A stretch of 47,127 nucleotides of DNA, from assembly GCA_903959175.1 (NCBI GenBank), contig CAJBVW010000015.1:1-47127 (forward strand), written 5' to 3'. The DNA comes from an uncultured Pseudomonadota bacterium (GTDB taxonomy: Bacteria; Myxococcota_A; UBA796; SXON01). Positions within the stretch are counted from its first letter, which is position 1. The number at the start of each line of letters is the position of its first letter. Shown piece by piece: positions 26,385 through 35,334 of this stretch. Below the pieces are notes generated by a model. The model was not told the origin of the DNA and searched no databases. It saw only the letters and a list, made by a program, of their open reading frames with translations. Both the position numbers and the translations under genes were made by a program.

Positions 26385-28724
26385 GTGCAGATCTGGCCGC
26401 GGGGCGCCGATGCTCGGGATTTCCAGTTAGGCGAGGCCGCGAGTGCATACGCCGTGACGAACGCCGCTTCCGCGAACACCGCCTCACGCCGGCTGGGGCT
26501 TTCGGACGCCACACGGGTCGCATTGGCGCCTACCCTTCGGGCCGCGCGCGCGTCGGGGCGTCGGGTGGTCGTCGTGGCCGGTCCCGTGGCCGCCGCCGAG
26601 TGGGCTCGGCTGCTGGAGGGCGCCGAGATCGAGGTGCTCCGCGGCGCGATCCGTACGGCCGCGCTCCTGAGCGCCGCCCGTCCCGAGGCCTCGCCCGGCG
26701 GCCGTGTGCCCCTCGACCGAAGCGCGCCCGCGCTCCTCCTGATCGACGGCGTCTCCTCGCTCGCCGGATGGGCCTTCCTCGAGCGCGCCGAGGCCCGCCT
26801 CGTGCGCCTGATGGACACCGTGGCCTCGACCGCGGGGCTGCGCGCCGAGCTCCTGGTGCGGGACCCCACGCTCGCCGCTCGCGCCGCCACCGTTCCGGAG
26901 GGCACCGATCCGCCGCTCGACCGGCTGCGCGCGCGGGCCGGCATCGCCGCGCCCCCAATCACGGAGCGTCGAGGCGCGCAGTGGGGATGGCGCGTGCTCG
27001 CGTTGGCGGCGCTCTGCGTCGCGGTGGCGCCGCTGGTCGCGGGCGTGTTCGTCGGCCCACAGGAGTCCACCGCGCTCGTCCTCGGCGGCGCGGAGACCCG
27101 CGTACCCGGTGCGCTCTGGCTCGACTCGTGGATCGCCGGCGCCCTCGCGCGCGGGGACCTCTCCGCGCTCGTGAAGACGGACGAGATCTGGTGGCCGTTC
27201 GGCGTCGACCTCGCCGCCACCTTCGGTAACCTCGCACCGGCCGTGCTCGCCGCTCCGCTCGTCTACCTCTTCGGGTACCCGGGCTTCTGGAACGTGTTCA
27301 TCGCCCTGGCGCTCGTGGTGAACGGCGCCGCCGCCGCGAGCCTGGCCCGCGCGGCCGGCGCCCACCGCGTCGCGGCTCTCCTCGCGGGGATCAGCTTCGC
27401 CGTGGCCCCGCCGCTCCTCATCGCCGCGGAGGAGGGGCGGCAGGCGCAGCTCCTCGCCTTCGTCCTCCCGCTCGCGCTGCGCGCCGGCCTGCACGCCCTC
27501 GACGGGCACCGCCCGCGAGACTTCGTGCGCGCCGCCGCGCTGACCGTGGGGGCCGGCTACGTCTGGTGGTGGTACGGCGGCCTCGCGTTCGCCGTGCTCC
27601 TCGTCGGGTGGCTCGACCGCCTCGTGCGGGACCCCGCCGCGCGCCCCCTCCTCTGGGCGAACATCCGCCGCGCTTCCTACCTGGTCGTGCCGCTCGTCCT
27701 CGCCGCGGTGCCGCTCGTCGTCGCGGTGCACGGCGGCCAGGTCTCGACGGTAGAGGCGGGGATCTCCGTGCTCGACTCGGGCGGCGACCCCGGGGCGGAC
27801 GCGCGCATCCTCGAGATCGCCGGCGGCTCGCTCACCCCCGAACAGCTCGTGTTCGGCGGCGGCCCGCTCCCCGCGAGCGGCGTGCAGTCGGCGCTCGTCG
27901 GGCTCGCCCTGCTCGCGCTGATCGTGCTCCCGCTCGGTCGGCGCCCGGGTTGGCTCGTGCTCGCGGGCGGCTTCGGCGTGCTGGCGCTCGGGCCGTGGAT
28001 CACCGTGGGCGACACCGCCTACGAAGCCCCGTGGGACCTCCTCTATCGCTGGGCGCCGTTCTTCTCGCGCTCAGGCGTGCCGGTGTGGATGCTCGTGCCC
28101 GCCGCGCTCTGCCTCGGCGTGTGGCTCGCGCTCGCGCTCACGGAGCTCTCCCCGCGCGCCGACCGCGGCGTCCCGGCGTACGCGCGCGTCGGGATCGTCG
28201 GCCTCGGCCTCGCGCTCGCGCTCGCGCTCCCCGGCGCCGCCGATCGCCTGCCGCTCGCGCGGTTCTCGTTCGACCCGCCCGCGTGGTGGTCGCTGATGGG
28301 GGAAGAGGGCGCCGTGATCGTCATCCCCTTCGTGGGCGACGACATGCCGCTCGCCTACCAGCCGCTCCACGGCCACCCGCTCGCGCTCGGGCCCTCCCCG
28401 GGCACGGTCATCGAGTCGGAGGGCCCGGTCAAGCGCGCGCTCGACGTGTCGCCGCTGCTGCGCTTCCTCTCGAAGCCGAGCGAGCCGCCGTTCGATCGCC
28501 GCGCCCTGGACGACCTGTGGGACGCCGGCCTCCGCTGGATCGTGATCGACCAGCCGCGCATGCGCGGCCTGCTCGAGGCGGGCGCGATGGGCCTCCGTTG
28601 GGCGGAGCTCGGCGAGCAGGTTGAGAACATCTTCGGCCCCGCGCGCGTCGCCACATTCGACGTACGGATCTACGCCGTGCGGGACGTGCGGGACGCCGTC
28701 AGCCTCGACGACGGCGCCCAGTAG
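26385..28724 (+). CDS. GT-C-like polytopic membrane protein with cytoplasmic N-domain
   Basis: The GTG at 26385 follows GGGAGG (26371-26376) at eight bases, a strong signal, and gives 779 residues. Residues 1-200 form a soluble alpha/beta domain (RRVVVVAGPVAAAEWARL; SAPALLLIDGVSSLAGW). It has a Walker-B-like strand but no P-loop, so it may be a degenerate NTPase relative. From about 205 the chain is a polytopic protein with the family marks WWPFGVDLAATFG in the first external loop and NVFIALALVVNGAAAAS in the next helix. A periplasmic end contains GAVIVIPFVGDDMPLAYQ and HGHPLALG. Three relatives follow in this window. It is probably a GT-C glycosyltransferase or flippase-type enzyme acting on lipid-linked sugars. 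Confidence 0.72.
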   Translation: MQIWPRGADARDFQLGEAASAYAVTNAASANTASRRLGLSDATRVALAPTLRAARASGRRVVVVAGPVAAAEWARLLEGAEIEVLRGAIRTAALLSAARPEASPGGRVPLDRSAPALLLIDGVSSLAGWAFLERAEARLVRLMDTVASTAGLRAELLVRDPTLAARAATVPEGTDPPLDRLRARAGIAAPPITERRGAQWGWRVLALAALCVAVAPLVAGVFVGPQESTALVLGGAETRVPGALWLDSWIAGALARGDLSALVKTDEIWWPFGVDLAATFGNLAPAVLAAPLVYLFGYPGFWNVFIALALVVNGAAAASLARAAGAHRVAALLAGISFAVAPPLLIAAEEGRQAQLLAFVLPLALRAGLHALDGHRPRDFVRAAALTVGAGYVWWWYGGLAFAVLLVGWLDRLVRDPAARPLLWANIRRASYLVVPLVLAAVPLVVAVHGGQVSTVEAGISVLDSGGDPGADARILEIAGGSLTPEQLVFGGGPLPASGVQSALVGLALLALIVLPLGRRPGWLVLAGGFGVLALGPWITVGDTAYEAPWDLLYRWAPFFSRSGVPVWMLVPAALCLGVWLALALTELSPRADRGVPAYARVGIVGLGLALALALPGAADRLPLARFSFDPPAWWSLMGEEGAVIVIPFVGDDMPLAYQPLHGHPLALGPSPGTVIESEGPVKRALDVSPLLRFLSKPSEPPFDRRALDDLWDAGLRWIVIDQPRMRGLLEAGAMGLRWAELGEQVENIFGPARVATFDVRIYAVRDVRDAVSLDDGAQ

Positions 28725-28743
28725 CCATCCGGCGGCGCGCGGG

Positions 28744-29253
28744 TCAGGCCCGGCGGGCGCGGAGGATGGCGCCGCGCATGACCGCGGTGATGCCGAGCGC
28801 GAGCACGAGCGCGCCCCAGCCCAGGTACAACGTGGCGGAGCTCAATCCGACCTGCTCGCCGCGGCCCGCCAGGCCGGCGCCCGTGGGGCCGTCCCACGAG
28901 GGGAGCGGGGCGCCGAGCGTGCGCTCGAGGGTCCACTCGCCGTTGACGAGCTCCGCGCGGAGGGTCACCGGGTAGGTGCGGTCGCGCCACGCGCCGGGGA
29001 CCTCGACGCTCTCGCTGTGGGTCACCGGGACGTTCGCGATCTGGCCGGCGATGCGGATGGTGGTGCTGGGCCCGCTGGGCTGCAGCACGGCCCACTGCTC
29101 GCCGTCCCCCTGCATGTCGAAGGAGAAGGCGCCGTCGTCGCTGAAGGAGACAACGCCCTGGGTGGTGTCGGTCCCCGCGACGAGGCGGACGTTCTTCACG
29201 TCCGCCGGAAGGACGACGGCCACGGCGATGAGGTTGTTGTTGGCGCTGCTCAC
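28744..29253 (-). CDS. Single-TM partner protein of the 29250 membrane protein
   Basis: The GTG at 29253 overlaps the stop of the upstream gene (GTGA). The product has 169 residues: an N-terminal beta-rich domain (AVAVVLPADVKNVRLVAG; FSFDMQGDGEQWAVLQPSG) with no signal peptide, then one TM near the C-terminus (about 145-163, LGWGALVLALGITAVM) and a basic tail (RGAILRARRA). It is not recognised. The coupling suggests a complex with the GT-C-like protein. With no N-terminal signal, the domain may face the cytoplasm, or the protein is tail-anchored. Confidence 0.65.
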   Translation of the reverse strand: MSSANNNLIAVAVVLPADVKNVRLVAGTDTTQGVVSFSDDGAFSFDMQGDGEQWAVLQPSGPSTTIRIAGQIANVPVTHSESVEVPGAWRDRTYPVTLRAELVNGEWTLERTLGAPLPSWDGPTGAGLAGRGEQVGLSSATLYLGWGALVLALGITAVMRGAILRARRA

Positions 29254-31052
29254 GTTCCGTCGCTCCCATCGAGCTGAAGGAGGGCCGTCTCCGCGTCGAG
29301 GTCGGAGCGCGGGGCGGGGAGGAGGTAGATCTCCACGGGGTCTCCGCTGGTGTCCTGGGGCGCCGCGCGAGCGGGGCCGAGCAGGCGCGTGAGCCCGTCC
29401 CGCACGCTGTCCACGTCAGAGGTGGGGAAGCTGTCGGCGTGCAGCGCGAGGTCGGTGGTGCCGACGGCGGAGAGGGCCGCGAACACGCGCCTCGCCTCTT
29501 CGTCATCGCCGTGGATGATGGCGCCGGCGATGCGACGGCTCACGGTGGTCATGCGGTCTTCTCCACGGGTGAAGTCCGCGAACACGGGCTGTCCGTGAGC
29601 GACCTGGTAGAACACCGCGCGCCCACTGTACCGAAGCAGGAGGCGGTCGGCGCCGAACAGGTCGAAGACCGCGCCGCGGCCGGTCACCGCGCTGTAGCCC
29701 TCGGGGATGCGCGCGGGGGCGCCCGCCGGGTCGAGGGCAGCGCCCGTGAAGTAGATGCCGTCCACCGCGAGGCAGGCCACCAGCGCGCCCCGCCAGAGCA
29801 CGCTCACGCCGTCGCGCCGCAGCCCGTCGAGCATCAGCGCCGCGAGCGCCGCGATGGCGACTGCGGCGACGGAGAGCAGCCGGGAGGGCATGCGGTAGGC
29901 GAGGATCTGCGGCGCGACGTCCGCGATCCAGGCGTACGGCAGGCGGGTGCCGGGGGGCGCGGCGTCGTCGAGGCGCAGCATCGGCCCGAGCGCGAAGGTC
30001 AGGCTGACCGCGAGGAGCGCCGCCCACGGCAGGGTGCGGCGCGGGGCGCGCGTCACGAGCGCGAGCATCGCCAGCATCAGACCCGCGAGCCCGACGTAGA
30101 AGATGCGGTCCTGCCGGAGGGGGGCGGACGCGGGGAAGGGGACGAGGAGCCCGGAGAGGGTCGCGCTGTCCTGGGCGACGTTTCGCAGCGGATCTTCACC
30201 GTCCGGGAAGCGGGACGCGATGGCGTCGGCGCCGCCACCGGCGTTGAGGAGCATCAGCAGCGGCACGACGAAGACGAGGCCGGTCACCGCCGCGGCGAGC
30301 ACGGCACGGAGACGACGCGCGGTGCCGGGATCTCCGTCCTTGGCCGCGCGGATGCTCGCGGCCCAGGCCGTCGGGCCCACGACGGCGGCGACCACGGCGC
30401 CGTTGACGCCGAAATACCCGGTCGACCACGCGAGCGCGGCCAGGAGCGCGCCTCCGACGACGCCGTCCCTCACGCGGCCGTCGCGCGCCACCCGGAGCAC
30501 GGCGCCCGCGAACAGGGGGAGCAGGCCCCCGGCGAGCAGGTAGGCCTCGCCTTCGAGGCGGAAGCTGTGGACGAGCGACGAAAAGCCGACGATCCAGCCT
30601 GCCGCGAAGCCCGCCATCGGACCGACGCCGAGGTCACGGCGCGCGAACCACCAGCCCGCGAGGGCGGTCGACGCGAGGCCCGCGAGGGTGAACGCGTTGT
30701 AGGCGGCGACGGGAGAGAAGAGGAGGCGGAACGGGAGGTACAGGACGCCGAAGAGGAAGCTGTCGGCGAGGCGGAGGTCGAGCCCGACGGGCCAGTTGAC
30801 CTCCGGGGCGGTGAACGGGGGCACGTCCCCATGGAGCGCGCGCCACGCGTGCTCCCCGAACCACACGACGCCGTAGCCGTCGAAGCGGCGCACGCTGAAC
30901 GGAAAGGTGGTGTGCAGCTCGGTGACCAGCGGCCAGGTGACCAGGCACGCGGCCGCGAGGAAGGTCACCGCCACGAGGGTGCCCTCGAGGAGGCCGCCGC
31001 GGGAAGGGAGGGCCGCTGGAGGGGGCGGCGCTCGGGACGGTGTCGGATTCAT
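29250..31052 (-). CDS. GT-C-like polytopic membrane protein (YfhO-type)
   Basis: ATG 31052 gives 600 residues with a Pro-rich start, then TM1 (LVAVTFLAAACLVTWPLV). The loop after it holds FPFSVRRFDGYGVVWFGEH and VNWPVGLDLRLADSFLFG, matching the WPFGVDL motif of the 26385 protein. The periplasmic end has RIPEGYSAVTGRGAVFDLFG and VAHGQPVFADF, again the family pattern (a Gly-Ala-Val strand, then His-Gly-x-Pro). It is a likely glycosyltransferase or lipid-linked sugar enzyme. The next gene overlaps by four bases. Longer in-frame starts upstream are Arg/Pro-rich and rejected. Confidence 0.75.
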   Translation of the reverse strand: MNPTPSRAPPPPAALPSRGGLLEGTLVAVTFLAAACLVTWPLVTELHTTFPFSVRRFDGYGVVWFGEHAWRALHGDVPPFTAPEVNWPVGLDLRLADSFLFGVLYLPFRLLFSPVAAYNAFTLAGLASTALAGWWFARRDLGVGPMAGFAAGWIVGFSSLVHSFRLEGEAYLLAGGLLPLFAGAVLRVARDGRVRDGVVGGALLAALAWSTGYFGVNGAVVAAVVGPTAWAASIRAAKDGDPGTARRLRAVLAAAVTGLVFVVPLLMLLNAGGGADAIASRFPDGEDPLRNVAQDSATLSGLLVPFPASAPLRQDRIFYVGLAGLMLAMLALVTRAPRRTLPWAALLAVSLTFALGPMLRLDDAAPPGTRLPYAWIADVAPQILAYRMPSRLLSVAAVAIAALAALMLDGLRRDGVSVLWRGALVACLAVDGIYFTGAALDPAGAPARIPEGYSAVTGRGAVFDLFGADRLLLRYSGRAVFYQVAHGQPVFADFTRGEDRMTTVSRRIAGAIIHGDDEEARRVFAALSAVGTTDLALHADSFPTSDVDSVRDGLTRLLGPARAAPQDTSGDPVEIYLLPAPRSDLDAETALLQLDGSDGT

Positions 31053-31205
31053 CGCGTTGGGTGCGGTAACACGTCGCAGACCTCGGGTTGACGAGCGAGT
31101 GCCGACGGGCAAAGCTGCCGGCGCGTGCCCTGGTGCCGCGGGGAGGCGGCCACGGCTTCGAGGGGCGATCAAACCGAGCGTGGGGTCTGCCTTCAGGGCC
31201 GGGGC

Positions 31206-31823
31206 CTGCGGCTCCTATGCGGGCTCGCGCTCGGGCTGGCGGCGTGCGCGGACGGGGCGGCGCCGCCGGAGTCGATGCCCGAGCGGCGCGGCGAGACGCC
31301 CGCCGAGGTGGCGAGCGCCGCGGGGTTCACCGCCAACGAGACCTGCCGGGAGTCCGATCCGCACGCCGCCGTCGCGCACCTCGTGGCGGCCGGCGGCGTT
31401 CGCGCCTCCGTCGCGCTCGGCGAGACCGGCTCCCGCTGGGAACAGGCCCTCGCTCAGCTTGCCGCGGCGCAGGCTGACTGCTTCGCGGCCGACATGACGG
31501 GTGTCGTGCCCGACGCCGCCGCGCGCGCGCTCCGCGCCGCCCTGCTCCGCGACGTGACCGTCCCACGCAAGGATCGCGGCGGCATGCCCGAGCTGTCCTG
31601 GCGGCTCCTGGAGGACGGTTCGCAGCGCGCCGCCCGCGAGATGCCCGCGGTGGACGCCGCCCTGCGCGAGGGCAACCTCGTCGTCGCGCACGGCGGGCTC
31701 GTCGCGGCCCAGCGCGCCCGCCTACGGGACATCCCCGAGGTGCTCCGCTTCCTCGACGAGACCGACCGCTCCACCTTCCTGGAGGATCCCGCGTGGATCG
31801 GCTGGCTCGGGGTGGCGCCGTGA
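31206..31823 (+). CDS. Lipoprotein of unknown function (CTG start), 205 residues
   Basis: The only place where a signal peptide starts in frame is CTG at 31206, giving LRLLCGLALGLAAC and then ADGAAPPES. The nearest in-frame ATG (31125) lies far upstream, in Arg-rich nonsense. AGGG lies about nine bases before the CTG. The mature protein is helical and Ala-rich, with a Cys pair (CRESD...QADC) and a segment like DVTVPRKDRGGMPELSW. The family is unknown. It overlaps the GT-C gene behind it by four bases (GTGA), so the two are coupled. Confidence 0.6.
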   Translation: MRLLCGLALGLAACADGAAPPESMPERRGETPAEVASAAGFTANETCRESDPHAAVAHLVAAGGVRASVALGETGSRWEQALAQLAAAQADCFAADMTGVVPDAAARALRAALLRDVTVPRKDRGGMPELSWRLLEDGSQRAAREMPAVDAALREGNLVVAHGGLVAAQRARLRDIPEVLRFLDETDRSTFLEDPAWIGWLGVAP

Positions 31824-33631
31824 GCCGCCTCTCGCCCCGCTTCGTTTCGTGGGCCGCGCCGATCGCCACGCTCGCGTGGTTCGTCGCGCTGGCGGTCGGC
31901 GTGACCTGGCCGGTCGCCGCCAACCTCGGCACGATGATCGTGGGGAACGACCGTTCGGGGCCGTGGCGCACCGTGTGGGCCCACGAGTGGACCCTCCGCC
32001 GCCTCACCGAGACGGGCAGCTGGCCGCTCGACGCGCCCGAGATCAGCTACCCCGGCGGTGGCTCGTTCTCGAGCATCGCGCCCGTGCACGACGCCATCGG
32101 CGTGCCGCTCCAGCTGATGTTCGGCCTCGTCCCTACCTTCAACCTGCTGGTGCTCGGGCACCTCGTGTTCGCGGCGATGGCGGCATGGGCCTTCGCGCGC
32201 ACGGTGGGGCTCGGCTACGGCGGGGCGCTGGTGACCGGCACGATCTTCGGGTTCAACACCTTCGTGCTCAGTTACGGGGTGTCGAGCGCCGTCGTCGAGA
32301 CGACGACCGGCGGTTGGTGTGCCCTCTTCCTCGTCGCGGCGGTGCGCCTCGTACGCGCGCCGCGGTTCAGCACGGCGCTGACCGCCGGGATCCTCTGGGC
32401 GCTGATGGCCCTCGCCTGCCTGTACTGGTCGGTGATGATGGCGCTCCTGGCGCCGTTGTTCGTCGTCGCGGCGGTCCTTGCCGGCGGCCCCTTCCTCACG
32501 CCCCCGCCGATCGTCGTGACGCCGCTCTGGAAGCGCGCGGCCTACGTGACCCTCGGCGGCGTGTTCGCCGCGGCCCTGTTCCTGCCGCCCGCGATGGCCT
32601 TGCTCGGCACCTACGACGCAGGCACCGGCTTGCTCGCCGGCTATGCCGAACGCAAGCAGGAGATGCTCGACGCCACCGTCATGGCCGGCCTCGCGCACGA
32701 CTTCGCCACGCTCGTCGGCTACCTCGTCCCCGGGCGTGACGCGCTGGTCGAGCACATCGACCTCGACGTGCTCCGGCAGACCGTCTACGCCGGCTGGACC
32801 GCCCTGCTCCTGGCCTGGGTCGGCTGGGGCACGGGGACCCGCCGCTGGGGCGTGCTCGCGGTCGGCTGCGCCGTGCTCTCCCTCGGCCCCTTCGTGTTCC
32901 TGTCCGCGACCAGCTACCGCGAGACCGTCGCGCCCTGGTGGGAGCTCCTGCGCGAGGTGCTGCCGCCCATCCGGATGATCACCTCCTACGTGCGCTTCGC
33001 CCTCTTCGCGTTCCTCGCGCTGGGCGTGCTGGCGGGCGCGGGCGTCGAGCGGATCGTGGCGTGGGGGCGTGCGCGCTGGGGCGTGACCCTCCCCATCGGC
33101 GTGCTCGCCGCCCTCCTCGTCTCGGCCGAGCTCTGGACCGTGAGCCCCGTGCCGCTCCCCGTCCCCACGGCGGACGCCACCATCCCCGAGGCCTCCCGTC
33201 GCCTCGCCACGCTCCCCCGCCCCGGCGCCGTGATCGACTGGCCCCAGCGCTACGCCGGCACGCGCTCCGAGGTGTCGCGGTACTTCTACTGGCAGTCGGT
33301 CCACCACCGGCCGATCCCGTACGACTTCGCGCCGAGCGGCTACCTGCCGACGTGGCTCGAGGCCAACGCCTTCTACGCTGCGCTGGAGAAGCGCACGTAC
33401 GGCCAGGACTACGACTCCGGCGCGTGGACGGAGGACTCCGACGACGCCGTCTACGTCGGCCTCGCGCGCGTCGCGGCGCAGGGCTTCGCCTACCTCGTCG
33501 TCCACGCCTCGCTCATCGCGGACGAGCGCAAAGAGTCGCTCTTCACCTTCCTCGACGCGCGGGTGCCCCTCGTCGAGCGCTTCCCGGACGGGACCGCCAT
33601 CTACGACCTCGGGGCCTTCGGGTTCCCGTGA
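31820..33631 (+). CDS. GT-C-like polytopic membrane protein (YfhO-type)
   Basis: The GTG at 31820 overlaps the lipoprotein stop, giving 603 residues. An earlier ATG (31793) would lie inside the upstream gene. The family layout is the same: TM1, an external loop with APEISYPGGGSFSSIAPVHD, then a helix with FNLLVLGHLVFAAMAAWAF. There is a mid-protein loop of charged residues around YAERKQEMLDATVM. The periplasmic end has RPGAVIDWPQRYAGTRSEVS and SVHHRPIPYDF. It is paralogous to 26385, 29250 and 33628. It is coupled by GTGA to the next paralogue. Confidence 0.75.
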   Translation: MSRLSPRFVSWAAPIATLAWFVALAVGVTWPVAANLGTMIVGNDRSGPWRTVWAHEWTLRRLTETGSWPLDAPEISYPGGGSFSSIAPVHDAIGVPLQLMFGLVPTFNLLVLGHLVFAAMAAWAFARTVGLGYGGALVTGTIFGFNTFVLSYGVSSAVVETTTGGWCALFLVAAVRLVRAPRFSTALTAGILWALMALACLYWSVMMALLAPLFVVAAVLAGGPFLTPPPIVVTPLWKRAAYVTLGGVFAAALFLPPAMALLGTYDAGTGLLAGYAERKQEMLDATVMAGLAHDFATLVGYLVPGRDALVEHIDLDVLRQTVYAGWTALLLAWVGWGTGTRRWGVLAVGCAVLSLGPFVFLSATSYRETVAPWWELLREVLPPIRMITSYVRFALFAFLALGVLAGAGVERIVAWGRARWGVTLPIGVLAALLVSAELWTVSPVPLPVPTADATIPEASRRLATLPRPGAVIDWPQRYAGTRSEVSRYFYWQSVHHRPIPYDFAPSGYLPTWLEANAFYAALEKRTYGQDYDSGAWTEDSDDAVYVGLARVAAQGFAYLVVHASLIADERKESLFTFLDARVPLVERFPDGTAIYDLGAFGFP

Positions 33632-35319
33632 GCGAGCGAGGCGCGTCGTCCGGGCCGTGGTGGGCCGTCGTGGCCATCGGCCTCGCCGCGTGCGTGGTCG
33701 TAGAGGGTGCGCTCGCCGGCGCGCCCGTGGGGGAAGGAACGGTCGACGCGATCGGCACCTGGTGGTTCCAGTGGTGGGTCGCGGACACGCTCTCCACCGG
33801 CTCCTCCTTCCTCTACACCGACCAGCTCTTCTTCCCCTTCGGGAAGGATGTACTCGCGCACACCGGCGCCAACGTGCTCGACGCCCTGCTCGTCGCGCCC
33901 GTGCGGCTCGCGCTGGGTCCGGTCGCCGCCTGGAACCTGCTCGTCGCGGCCGTGGTGGCCACCAACGGGCTGGCCGCCGGGCTGGTGGCGCGGCGCGGCG
34001 GGGCGCTCGCAGGCGTGCTCGGCGCAATCCTTGGCGGGCTCCATCCGTACGTCCTCCACGAGCTCGGCCAGGGCCGGCCCACCCAGGCCATCGTGGCGCC
34101 GCTCCTCGGCGCCCTCGTCCTCGGGGACACCGGCCTGCGCAGGGGCGGGATCGGTCGGCTCGTCGCCGCCGGCGCACTGTTGGCGCTCCAGGGCTGGTTC
34201 TACTGGTTCGCAGGGCTCTTCGGCGCGCTCGCCCTCGCCGTGCTCGGCGCCGGCGCGGTGTGGGACGCACGCCCCCGCGGCGTCGTGTCGGCCGGTCGGC
34301 TCCTCGTCGCGCTCGGCGTGGCGGCCGCGCTCGCCGCGCCCGTCGCGGGCCCCCTCGCGGTCTCCGCGGCGCGTGGGGAGGCCTCCGGCCTCATCGACGT
34401 CTCCCGGTGGCTCGCGGACGGCACCACCGTCACCCGGGAGGGCGACGTCGTGCGCCTCACCGTCCTCGGGGCCGCGGGCGAGGCCGGCGTGCTCGACCGT
34501 GGCGGCTTCCTGCCCGACGGCCCGATCCTCGGGCTCGGCGTGCTCCTGCTCGCCGCGCTCGCGCCGTGGCGGTGGCGGATCGTCGGCCTCCTCGCACTCT
34601 TGTTCGCGTTCGGGCCCTCGATCGGCGGCGTCACCAACCCGGTGTACGTCGCCGTCGCGGCGCTCTGCCCGCCCCTGGCGCGCCTCTGGTGGCCGGTGCG
34701 CGCGCTCTCCCTGCTGGTCCCGGTGGCTGCCGTGGGGCTCGCGGCCCTGGGGCGGGCCCGTCGCACCGACGCGCCCGGGCAATTCGCCGCGGCCTTGCGT
34801 CGCGTGCCGACCGCTGCGCTCGGGATCGGCCTCGCGGTGGTGCTGGGCGGCGAGGTCGTGGCCCGCGGCCTCCTCCCGTTCGGGACCTGGCAGCCGCGCG
34901 TCCCCGAGGGGGTCGCCGTCCTCGCCGAGTCTCCGAAGGGCGCCGCGATCGTGCTGCCGTGGGGCTACGACCAGACGCCGCTCCTCTACCAGACCACCAC
35001 CGGCGTGCCGCTCTTCAACGGCATGTACGAGCGCACGGCGGCCTTCGTGCCCGACGCCCTGCGCGCGCTCCAGCGGGAAAACGGCTTCGTCTCGGCCCTT
35101 ATGGTTGTGCCGGTCGACCCCCGCGCCGTCACCCCCTACACGGAGGCCGAGAAGGCGGCCTTCGTCGCGCTCGGCTACCGCTGGGTCGTGCTCCGGCGCG
35201 CCGCCACCGGCCCGCCCGACGGCGCGCGCGCCCGCGGCGTGCTTCGTCGGCTCACGCAGATGTTGGGGGCGCCCCGGGTGCAGGACGCCGACGTGTACGT
35301 CTGGGACCTCGCCGGCTGA
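33628..35319 (+). CDS. GT-C-like polytopic membrane protein (YfhO-type)
   Basis: The GTG at 33628 overlaps the previous stop (GTGA), giving 563 residues. Motifs of the array are present: DQLFFPFGKDVLAHTGANVL after TM1, WNLLVAAVVATNGLAAGLVA, and at the end AAIVLPWGYDQTPLLYQTTT then GVPLFNGMYER. It carries about ten TM helices. It is the last gene of the lipoprotein - GT-C - GT-C operon. The paired, tightly coupled paralogues could work as a heterodimer or act in succession on one lipid-linked sugar. Confidence 0.75.
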   Translation: MSERGASSGPWWAVVAIGLAACVVVEGALAGAPVGEGTVDAIGTWWFQWWVADTLSTGSSFLYTDQLFFPFGKDVLAHTGANVLDALLVAPVRLALGPVAAWNLLVAAVVATNGLAAGLVARRGGALAGVLGAILGGLHPYVLHELGQGRPTQAIVAPLLGALVLGDTGLRRGGIGRLVAAGALLALQGWFYWFAGLFGALALAVLGAGAVWDARPRGVVSAGRLLVALGVAAALAAPVAGPLAVSAARGEASGLIDVSRWLADGTTVTREGDVVRLTVLGAAGEAGVLDRGGFLPDGPILGLGVLLLAALAPWRWRIVGLLALLFAFGPSIGGVTNPVYVAVAALCPPLARLWWPVRALSLLVPVAAVGLAALGRARRTDAPGQFAAALRRVPTAALGIGLAVVLGGEVVARGLLPFGTWQPRVPEGVAVLAESPKGAAIVLPWGYDQTPLLYQTTTGVPLFNGMYERTAAFVPDALRALQRENGFVSALMVVPVDPRAVTPYTEAEKAAFVALGYRWVVLRRAATGPPDGARARGVLRRLTQMLGAPRVQDADVYVWDLAG

Positions 35320-35332
35320 GAGCCCGAGCCGG
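35312..35332. terminator. Hairpin at a convergent junction
   Basis: CCGGCT (35312-35317) and AGCCGG (35327-35332) are exact inverted repeats with a nine-base loop. The hairpin includes the last codons and stop of the GT-C gene, just before the convergent GT39 gene's stop at 35335. There is no U tract. Confidence 0.35.
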
Positions 35333-35334
35333 GG

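Noticed and set aside
31088-31116. TTGACG as a promoter for the 31206 lipoprotein
   Set aside because: At 17 bases spacing the -10 would be AAAGCT, too far from consensus to support.
31793-31819. ATG 31793 as start of the second GT-C protein
   Set aside because: It lies well inside the upstream lipoprotein gene; GTG 31820 overlaps the stop as GTGA, as in the neighbours, and fits the protein's start.
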